A DNA stretch of 64,000 bases, taken from Hanleya hanleyi (lineage: Eukaryota; Mollusca; Polyplacophora; Lepidopleurida; Hanleyidae). The position numbers were made by a program, and so were the translations under genes. A model generated the notes under the pieces. It had not been told where the DNA came from. It was given only the letters and a program-made list of their open reading frames with translations, and did not search any database. Positions 55,387-64,000 of the stretch are shown piece after piece. The stretch covers positions 62,001 to 126,000 of the forward strand of contig JAVTVY010036892.1 of assembly GCA_036873755.1 (NCBI GenBank), read 5' to 3'. How positions within the stretch are numbered: position 1 is the first letter of the stretch; every line of letters begins with the position of its first letter.

Positions 55387-57789
55387 GCGGCGCTAGTCAG
55401 TCCCATCAGGTAAAGAAGATGTGGAGTCATAAAACGAACAATTATAATGTCGTTACATTAGGACGTTGCCTTCTGGCGTCAAGAAAAACAACGTGGGCAT
55501 GTGCCAATTAACTCTTGGCACACTAGCCACCTGCATGGATGTGTTTTGATGCCCATAAAATGAACTGCTCACAGTAAATTGTGTACTGGCAGTAAGACGA
55601 TTGATTATTCAAGACTTCTCAGAGAATATTTTGAAAGAGAATGATACACAGGAGAAGTGGAAGAGTTGTGGAACTTCAGTTTGTTTTGTAGATGAAAGTC
55701 AACCTTGATCTTTGGGCTCTCAGGTTCTGAAAAAAATCTCCAATGTGTTAGCCAGAGAGGGGTGTGAAGTGTTCTGCACTCTCTGGTTCCAATTTACACA
55801 CCCTAAACCTGTCAGATTTACTATGGCAGAGATAGGAAGTGCACTCCCTGTTTTATGAAAAGTAGAAATTTGCAAACCTAGATCCCCAGTTTCTGGCTTA
55901 TGCCTTATGCCAGAAATAACTATGATAGCAGGGTCTTTGGCAGCTGGAGCCTTTCAAAGACCCCACATTTTGTGGTTCACAGCATTGTACATGGCTCAAT
56001 TTATTTTTTTCACAAAAAGGAATAAGGCCACTATTCAAAATATCTAGTAGAAACCATGCTATGTATTGACAGTGTGATATATATTTGGTGAATGTACATG
56101 TATGTAGATGATAATGTACATTGTGCTATCATCACAGCTATCACAATTTTGCGAGGGAAATGCCGAGTACTCTTCAATCTCCATCTCCATATTCAACATT
56201 GATTTCTAATCATTTGTGTTAAACTGCAATTGGTTTTCTTCAAAGGAGAAGTGTAAATACATAAATAGACCCAGCATGACATTGACCATGAATCAAGGGA
56301 TGTTATCCCCTACATAGTTGGTGGGTGATGGATGTGAATTGTTCATAGGCGAAATGACACACACACATTGCCGGTGTCCATTTTTCAGTGTTGAAGGTAT
56401 TGCAAATGAACATTTCCAGTTTTAGGTCTCGAGAGAGGACGTCATGAACATTTCTGATCTCATGAACGCACAACAGTCAAAGGGCGCATGTAAAATTCAT
56501 CGTTCTAGCTTACTCCTGATATCATGGAGACAAGAAGAAGCTGTAGCAGTTAGGATGTTGAGACAAGAGTTATGCCCCTTTATCCATTGTTGTCCAGCCT
56601 ACATCATCATTACTACAATACCGGTGCATGTACTGGACTGGGATAATACCATTCAGAATATCAAGTTCAACATATGATTAATCCAAGTACCAAGAAACCT
56701 ATGTGTGTTTTTGCGCTTTGTGTAATATGAGAAAAAAACAAAGAAAAATTCATAAGTTCTAGCTCTAAACAACGACCCATATTCCATTGATAACCCAGAA
56801 AACATAGGGAATTGCGCTGTTTTGTTTTTTTTCATGAAAAAGGCATATAGTGAGTATTTGAAGATAATCAGGTGTATCAAAATTGATCAAATTGGATGGA
56901 TGTTGCTGTGAAAGATTCTCGGCTTAACCTTAATGAATAGGAGATAGCCCACTTGGAAGAATGGGTAAAAACAAAAGAAAAAGAAATCCAAAATCACCAG
57001 CGGTCTACTCTAACATTCAATCGCCCCCAACATTCTGGGTAAGAAAATGAACTTCCAGTGTTTAGAGAATTTACCATAACAAGTAATTTGTTTCCAAGAG
57101 AGAGAATAACCTATGTCCAACTCACTTAGAACTACTGGAGCAGTAACATTCTCAGCACCCAGGTATATCATGCCTAATAGACTCTGGGACATTATACAGA
57201 AGTTCAATTATTGGCTTATGGGCAAGATATCACTAAGCTCATATATTCTTTGCTTTTTTCTTCTATTATGCACCTAAAATCCCATAATCCATAATTTATC
57301 AGGTTACTCCGAACTATTGACATTTGGTGATTGAAATGGGTGTAAGTTTACACAATATATAAACAAATTTAGATCTAATTCAAAGGAATGTTCTGGCGCA
57401 CTCGTTGTAAGCCTTAGTTTTACCCGCCTCTCAGTGGCAAGTGTAGCCTAGGTGACTGTTTGTATCAGGTGACCAACTCTGACGACCATTGAAAATTCAA
57501 CTGGTCTTACAACCAAAATTCAAAATACTACACAGGCATACCATATAAGGCATGTCTCCACAAAGGCAAATGATTGGCCACGATGGGATGTGAGATACAG
57601 ACGCACATGCCCCATTATATACAACAGCTACAGCCAGAGAGACTACGAAAGGGGAAAGCTGTTGTGCCTGTGATGATGGATGAGTGACATCCCACAGAGT
57701 TATAATGCAATACAAATTTTGTTGAGGTTTATTCTGAAATATCAACATATTGTATCAATGTGTGTGGTGACTGTGAGGCCAATGATAAT
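55387..57789. other. No gene seen
   Basis: About 2.4 kb of apparently unique sequence. ORFs under 85 codons on both strands lack domains, and no exon with both splice signals and a familiar protein could be picked out. Confidence 0.4.
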
Positions 57790-57794
57790 TAATA

Positions 57795-59723
57795 CAGGGA
57801 TTCATAGACGTCCGTTTTGACTACCGTTAAACGGTAGAAAAAAAATGTCAAAAACTGAATATAGACAGCAAAAAACTCAAAAGTGTACGTTTTGGACAAG
57901 AAATACTCAATGTTTTTGACGAAAACTCAATACTCGAAATGGTGCAAATTATTTCAGTGATGTGAAAATCATCGCCGATCCTTCGACAATTTGCGAGTTC
58001 TGCGAAACGTACACAACGGATTCAGATTTTGCTGACGTAATGCGCTAACTAAACCTCGGAGACCTTTGCTCGATTATTTTTGGGAGCCTCGAATACTCTC
58101 TGTAATGGTTCCCGACTGGCGCCGAAGGTATGAGTGTATTCTCCTTCGCTCGGCTGCTACCTGCACAGCTACCTACGTTAAACCCAACAGACGAAAACAG
58201 TCTATATGAAGGAATTGAATGCTAGCTGGCGGTCTGCAGACGAAAAGTACACCGTACACGAGGGTGAAGATGAAACCTGGTCCTGGGACATTTTGGATAT
58301 CATTTAGCAGATGAATTTGATTCGGGTTCGTTCATAATTAGAATGACAAACAATTTTCCCTAAGACAGAACATCGGGCAAAGTAGAATCAAGCGGTAGGA
58401 AATTTATGAAAATAAAAATGGATCGTTGCTACGGCCGAGACATTGCGTGTATGATACCCGTCATGAACAACAACAACAACGCGGTCTAGCACTTTACGTT
58501 GAGAACATGCATTTCTTCAGAAGTCGGTTTATTTGAGGTCTAGATTTTAACTTTAACGGCATTGCATTTCTTGTTTATGTCCGTGAGTCTTGAATTTTTG
58601 TTGGTAATTTTTATCTTTCACTGTAAAAACCATCATGGTATAAAATGAGAAAATGTGGTATAAAAATATCTGGAATTTCCTTATTTTTTTTAATGTTTTT
58701 GCGTATCTCATATAAATCCATAGCCTAGTCTTTATATAAAGGTTCATTAATAACAATTGTTGATTTACTGCTTGTCAGGGAATGCAGCAGGTGGCCAGAT
58801 TTTTATTTATTTATTTATTTTTTATGATTATTTTTTTTTTTGCAATGCAGACAATTCCAATATTTGTTTCATATGCAATACAAAGATACAAATGAAATAA
58901 AATTAAGAGTATATACTTACCACTTACCAAACATGTTTAATTTGAATACTGCTCATCAATGGAGATAATCACTCGCCTGAACTAATTTGTGCTATTATAG
59001 GTGTGCTAACCACCCTCCTCAGAATAAATGAGGCGATTTCAATTTTTCCCATTGAGAAGTTTACATCTAGTTGTGCAGTAACTAGCACTAGTGAAAATGG
59101 CAACTGGTCACGAAATGCTTGGTTCCGCAAATTTGGATTCTTTGGATTCTCGCAAACTAAGCCACTAAGAATCCAACTGGATTCTCGCAAAATTTTGCGA
59201 AATTCTACCCCTGCAGTTCCTTTGTTCTGAAGTTTGACGGCAACCATGCGATGGACGTAAAGTAGAAGTCTGAGTTCAAGACATCATTCTGCTTGACAGC
59301 TGCTACATCTTACGTGAAAATCCGCTGATGATGTAAGGATTTTATAGCGTCTCTTGCAAGCGTTATATGATAATTATCTTTGAATGTTTATGATAGTTTG
59401 TGATCTCTTACCGCTGTTGGTGTTGCTACAAACACGAGGTCCAAAAGAATGAAATCTATTAAAATAAGTGAGCAAGTTACAATACAGAACATGTGTTTTT
59501 TTGTCATTCAGATGACCATTATCCAAATCACATTAGATAGCTCACCTTTAGTACTACAGAAACTATTTGTTCATATCTTAATTGGTAGGGTGGTAAAAAC
59601 ATTCAAAAACTCAATATCAACTTGTGGGTGGGCCGTAAAAACTTGGAAAAACTCAATTTGAGCATAAAAAGAACTCAATATTTTATAGTGGGTAGTAAAA
59701 ATTTGGACTTCTATGAATCCCTG
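57795..59723. mobile_element. CAGG-tip TIR transposon 'f', TSD TAATA
   Basis: Left tip CAGGGATTCATAGACGTCCG; right tip read inward CAGGGATTCATAGAAGTCCA (18 of 20). TAATA lies at 57,790-57,794 and 59,724-59,728. Subterminal AAAACTCAAT/AACTCAATAT motifs lie at both ends, as in transposon 'b'. It is 1,929 bp. An A/T simple run lies at 58,798-58,845, and a roughly 100-bp module at 58,955-59,040 is shared with transposon 'd'. ORFs inside (58,969-59,247 minus) are unrecognised. Confidence 0.8.
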
Positions 59724-59728
59724 TAATA

Positions 59729-61168
59729 GTCTGCTTCTCATGACCTAGTGGATCAAAAAACTAGATGCTACTTGCATTAATTATTAATTATTGATTATTA
59801 AGAACAAAACCATTTCAACTCAAAGATCAATTATTTTATTCTCATTCGAAACCTAAAATTAAGGCCCTATTTCGGAGACAATTGATTGGAGGATATTGAA
59901 ACTTCACACAGGAGATAAACTAAAAAGTACCAATTTTATTCCAATGTATCAAGAAAATCCTTCCAGTAGTTCTCAACAAATCGCGAAAACAAGAATTAGA
60001 TGGGAGATTTGTAGGTTATTTTTTGACGTCAGCCTGCATGTTATAACATTGGCAGATCAACGTCATCAAGCCCCAAAATAACATGGTAGGTATTGGTGAT
60101 TTTCGTCAATTCCCAACAGATTTTAATGGAATATGGGGGGAAAAATCGGTATTTTTTAGTTTATATACTGTGTGAAGATTCGATGCTGTACGATAAATTG
60201 TCTCCGAAATATCGCCGAAAACGTCTCGGAATATATTATCTGGGACAGATAGTAGTACTTTCGTTTTCACACCTTTCGAGATAAGTTTTACAAACATCGT
60301 CCAGTCTCGCATTCTCGGGAGATGTTTTTGTTGTAGGGGTCACCAGAATCTTCGATCTTTTCATTTCGATTATACTGCATGTACAGATAACCATTATTGT
60401 GATAACGTTAAATCGACGAATAGACGTGAAATATGACATTTCATGCAGCCGCTCATGCCATGTGCCGCTCACATTCCTCTGTCAAAATGGCGGTCACTGT
60501 TTAGTCGAAGCAACCCGGAACCACGAACCCGCTACTGAGCTATAGCTGATCGATGCGTCTACAAAGGTTGGCTGGCTTTATAATATGGTAATAAACATTC
60601 CGGGACATGCGAATAGGGTTGAGGTACTGTATATAGCATATAACATAGGCAAAGATTATCTGCGACGGAGAGGAAACCCACACTCAAGGGAGTTAACTTT
60701 GCAACTGCATCTGGTTTTTCTCTCGGCAAGGGAGACAATTTCGTAACGGATTTTTTTTTATAGACGGAGTAAATAATGACAAACAATGCGCAATTATTGT
60801 CCATAATCTTCATAGTGCGGACCGATTTTCCTAATGCGGTCGGGTCATGAGAAGCAGCCAATTAATTAACAGAGGCCTGATATGGTAAACACTCTGGCGA
60901 GTCCATCTCCCTCTTAACCCCCAAACTTTGCCTCATATATCGACCCATCAATAGTTTGATTCCCACCTAAAAATTCAAGAAAGTACATAGATAAGGTCCT
61001 GTTGATGACTATTATGTTGTGAACTTTCGTTTCCAATAAGTTGAGGTCAGAAAATACACTGCCTGTGAGTGAACTATTAGAGTGTTTCACATAGTTGGTG
61101 AAAATTGAATTCTATGGACGAATGTACAGAAGAAACAGACTAAAAGACTGATTAGATACAGTACTTAC
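59729..61168. other. Likely COPS3 intron or flank; possible short exon near 60.2-60.5 kb
   Basis: No exon continuing COPS3 was found here. On the minus strand 60,472-60,236 is open for 78 codons after CCGCCATTTTGAC (60,483-60,495), a YY1-like core-promoter string, with CCGGAA nearby. The protein MSGTWHERLHEM... has a hydrophobic stretch VITIMVICTCSII. There is no family match, so it is only a weak candidate for a first exon. Confidence 0.25.
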
Positions 61169-61273
61169 CACCTCATAGAAGTAGAGAGCCCTGTCATAGT
61201 TCTTCAGTGCTGTGTAGATCATACCACCGTAGTAGTAGAACAAGAGGAAATCCTTGGCTTCATAATGTCCTCC
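61169..61273 (-). CDS. COPS3: COP9 signalosome subunit 3, internal exon (partial gene)
   Basis: A 105-bp exon, phase 0 at both ends, between an acceptor (TGTTCAG, reading minus) and a donor (GTAAGTACTG). It encodes 35 residues containing [20 protein letters not shown] followed by ALYFYEV. This closely matches the conserved CSN3 segment from memory ([20 protein letters not shown] type). CSN3 is a scaffold PCI-domain subunit of the COP9 signalosome, the complex that removes NEDD8 from cullin-RING ligases. This exon lies in the helical-repeat region before the PCI domain. It joins in frame to the exon at 62,235-62,309. No following exon was recognised to the left within the window, so either the next intron is very long or the locus is incomplete. 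Confidence 0.88.
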
Positions 61274-62234
61274 CTGAACAGAAATACAAAATTACTGATC
61301 AGTTCTGTGACATTATGTATTGCCTTATTATTCACGTTGAAATAACATTCAGTATTTTCACCGAAAAAGGTTTTCCGTGAAAGGTAGTTTATCTTCCTTC
61401 TTATGCTATCTTATGATAGGCCTGCATGTATATATATATTTATTATCCCACAAGCAAATTTGTATTCAATATCGGGATTGTGATTGGTTAAAATGTTGGG
61501 TCGTATAAACCCATATACATGATATACCCCGAGTGATGTCTTGCTATTCGGCGTATATACAAAACAACTCACATGCAATTGGAAATCGCTCTCGCTTCAA
61601 AACTTCAGCTGACCATATCTCAATATTTATGGATTAACTTTCGTCCACTTGTCAAAATTTTATGGAATAAAGTCATAGTGCATCATTTTCACTGAAGTTT
61701 CCGACATACAACTCACCATAAGGTGCCTACTTGTAACAGAGCAGATCTAATGCTGCCATTTTATAGTGCTGTCCCACTGAAATATTATTCCGTAGGCAGA
61801 CATGACACCCACTCAGTCACATTATACTGATATCGAGCGAACCATCCTTGTTCTATCCTCTTATTGCTGAGCGTAAGCGAGGAAGCAACAAGTTCAATTT
61901 TTCATGTCTTTGATATGACCCAGCCTGGGATTGAACCCAGTACCTACCGCTTACGAGGCCGGCACTCCCAACCATTAGGCCACCGCAGTGCGGTCCATAT
62001 GAAAATAATAAAGATACTGGTATACCTGTGGCTTTAGAGAATAGTTGTGTATGTGACCGTGAACACAGAAAGGCTCTACGGGGGAGACCAGCATCCATTC
62101 TATCATTTAGAAAGGGGTGTCACATAGTGTCATCATGGGGCAAAGAGCTAAACATTTACATTGTGAAAAGGTCATAGCAAATTATTATTTGAATAGCCTG
62201 CTAAATCTTGTCTGGCCATGGTTAGTGAACATAC
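61274..62234 (-). other. COPS3: COPS3 intron
   Basis: 961-bp GT-AG intron between the two recognised exons: donor GTATGTTC after the 62,235 exon and acceptor TTCTGTTCAG before the 61,273 exon. It contains the SINE at 61,719-61,996 and no other recognisable feature. Confidence 0.8.
61719..61996 (-). mobile_element. tRNA-derived SINE
   Basis: Reading the minus strand from about 61,996: box A TGGCCTAATGG (61,982-61,972) and box B GGTTCAATCCC (61,938-61,928) have the spacing of a tRNA-type RNA polymerase III promoter. A non-tRNA body follows with TTGCTTCCTCGCTTACGCTC and later ATATTTCAGTGGGACAGCAC. These are phrases I associate with the conserved-domain SINEs of bivalves. The absence of a complete tRNA fold and the attached body rule out a tRNA gene. 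It lies in the COPS3 intron in the same orientation as the gene. Confidence 0.75.
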
Positions 62235-62309
62235 CTCTTTACTGATGTCTGTGATATCAGTGGCCAAGAATGGTAATGCTGGCTTAAAATTCTTGGATAA
62301 CAGGCACAG
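62235..62309 (-). CDS. COPS3: COP9 signalosome subunit 3, internal exon (partial gene)
   Basis: A 75-bp exon of 25 codons, phase 0, with acceptor TTTGACAG and donor GTATGTTC on the minus strand. It encodes LCLLSKNFKPALPFLATDIT then DISKE, matching the CSN3 helical-repeat segment (LCMLAKCFKPALPYLDVD type). Spliced to 61,169-61,273 it gives 60 continuous residues corresponding to roughly residues 165-225 of the ~420-residue family. The first ~160 codons must lie to the right of the window; no upstream exon was recognised in 62,310-64,000. Confidence 0.88.
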
Positions 62310-64000
62310 CTGTCAAAGAATAGAAAGATATAAAATCTATTAATATTATATGATAAAGACAAAACAATTTCACACATTTATAAAAAATATTTCAGCCGGT
62401 ATTATATGAAGAATAGTGAACAGATTACAGTAAAATGCTGCTGTTTAATATTTACAGTTTTTTTATATTTTATTTTGAAAGTAATGGTTAGACAGCCATT
62501 GATGAAAAACTGACACTAACGAGATGTTCTGAGAGGAATTTCTCTGCTCTTGTAAGATTTATATATGATCTAAATCTATCTATACACTGTCAGTGTCACA
62601 TGCGATTAATTCCACATCCACTGTACCATCATGGGATTCTGATTATCTTTCATGTAAAATTTTGTTGCTCATAACAGTGTATTACCGTAAAGCATGCCAT
62701 CTGGACTCACTGCTATACCCAGACAGACTACATCAATGTAGTTGACTTCAGTAAAATATACTTTCGGCTACTGATGACAAATTTCTGTTTCAGGTCGATA
62801 CTTTTTGTTACGTTTGCATTTTAATTTGCAGGTACTTTGTTCTCTTTTCTCTACTAGTCTGCATAGAATAGATACATTTGATTGCCACAATATTATTGCC
62901 AACTATATCGACGTCGCTAACATTAATTTCACATTGTAAATATGCTAATATTTTTTTTTTATACTTTCTGCTTCTTTGTATTTGAAGGCACCTGTTAGGT
63001 AATACCTAACAGGTACCTTATATCGTATAAAAGATACATTTGTATCAATTATTGTATAATCATGTTGGAAAGCGTTACAATTCTAACTTTAAAATGATAA
63101 CAGAGTTGTTACTCAATTGTTACAATATTGCCAGCCGATGTCAACTAGTACAAAGATAGAACTAACGTACTTTGGTATACAAATATAGAACACACCTGGT
63201 TACATTATAATATTCAACTATAGGTTAAAGAAAATTAAGTAATTTCCTTCTCAAACTCATTTTGTATTCAAATAACAGCTTAATGTTGTAATTTCCATAT
63301 TTATATTTACTAATGACCATTATTGCTATCAGAATAATGTGATTAACCTCGTCGACCTGTGAAGTACTAAGTGCACCATAATCAAGTTCTCTTATACCAA
63401 ATAAAATTATAGTTGGATGGAGCTTAATTCTCATTTGAATACGTGCCACTGTTGTATTTTCCACCTCTGACCAGAGATCCTCGATTTGTTTACAATGTAC
63501 AAAGAAATATTCAATAAAATCCTATGTCTACTGATGCTTCTTTGAAACATGGACAGTGATTTCACACAATGTAAATAAGATGCCAATGGTAAAACACTGG
63601 TAAGTAATCAATGGTAATGGTAATCCCTCCAATCATTCAACCCCTCTATCAAAATTCAATCACCCCCAAAAATGAAGACAAAATTCAATCAGCTGTTCTA
63701 ATAAATTTGATCACTCTTTAACATCATTGAAATAACGAAGAAAGAATGGATTATATGCATGATTTTGAACCAGATTGTCAACTTTCTGTTCTAATAAATT
63801 TGATCACCACCTGACTTCATTGTGCAAAATTTCACTTCCTGTGATGGAATTATTAGGATTGTTCCCGAAAAAAGTACATCAAATGGAGTGAAGATTTTTC
63901 AGTTATGTGGTATATGCGTGGTTGGTGATATACAGTCAATTAACATTAGTGAAATAGAATGCAGGCCTGCAAGTGGCTCACAGTGAAAATATAGGAGGAA
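62310..64000 (-). other. COPS3: Presumed upstream COPS3 intron, no exon seen
   Basis: AT-rich. Contains a small hairpin ACCTGTTAGGT-AAT-ACCTAACAGGT at 62,990-63,014 and a MITE at 63,623-63,859. No ORF with a COPS3-like sequence was found, so the preceding exon should be beyond 64,000. Confidence 0.5.
63623..63859. mobile_element. MITE, ATCTCTCTAATAATTCAATC family
   Basis: Left tip ATCCCTCCAATCATTCAACC, right tip read inward ATCCTAATAATTCCATCACA; tips are more decayed than in the other copies. TA precedes it, but the right-hand TA is mutated. The interior matches 49,915-50,194 (AAATTTGATCAC, TGCATGATTTTGAACC). It sits in the presumed COPS3 intron. Confidence 0.65.

Noticed and set aside
61928..61996. 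tRNA gene
   Set aside because: A and B boxes are present but the rest does not support a tRNA fold, and a SINE body is attached.

Overview
The window looks like intergenic or intronic DNA from a marine invertebrate, most likely a bivalve mollusc. The reasons are small exons with GT-AG introns, frequent ACATGTACATGTA-type runs, several tandem-repeat elements ending in GGACGGAC plus a hairpin (the style of the bivalve 'pearl'-like elements), and a tRNA-derived SINE of bivalve type. The species cannot be named from the sequence. There are no bacterial-type genes, operons or CRISPR arrays. The only recognisable cellular gene is two adjacent exons on the minus strand (62,235-62,309 then 61,169-61,273). 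They encode a contiguous 60-residue piece of COP9 signalosome subunit 3 (COPS3). Almost everything else is repetitive.

Layout. Roughly 0.6-40.3 kb is a tandem segmental duplication of a repeat-rich unit. Its blocks recur in the same order and are called here alpha (860, 8,225, 18,061), beta (3,000, 13,500, 31,140), a 22-bp minisatellite (3,735, 14,150, 31,745) and gamma (6,516, 16,071, 38,040). A fourth partial copy lies inverted at about 49.4-51.4 kb and lacks the minisatellite. The copies have been expanded differently by mobile elements. Because the paralogous copies keep the empty sites, many insertions can be dated relative to the duplication and their target duplications read directly. 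A 17-copy 169-bp satellite fills 40.84-43.77 kb, a 56-bp array 47.6-48.4 kb, and a further tandem element 52.6-53.56 kb.

Mobile elements. Six elements of 1.2-5.3 kb share tips CAGG...CCTG and 5- or 6-bp target duplications (18,984; 21,794; 25,257; 32,575; 35,881; 57,795). Two carry a short ORF with the same C-x2-C-x16-H-x5-H zinc finger. The largest contains a 4.2-kb near-perfect palindrome (26,277-30,485) whose arms each hold a 5'-truncated copy of a FEN1/XPG-like ORF. Other elements are a Harbinger-like TAA-flanked element, several TA-flanked MITEs, a 5S-rRNA-derived SINE, a tRNA-derived SINE and two retroelement tails lodged inside tandem arrays. Insertions are nested up to three deep: tandem element, then CAGG element, then palindrome.

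Most unexplained signal. Between 54,333 and 55,290 the 15-mer GTAACTTACGTGACA occurs eight times (six exact on +, two with one change on -, one adjacent pair forming a 30-bp palindrome). I cannot assign this cluster to a known family. No complete protein-coding gene lies in the window, and long ORFs inside the minisatellites are by-products of a stop-free repeat.
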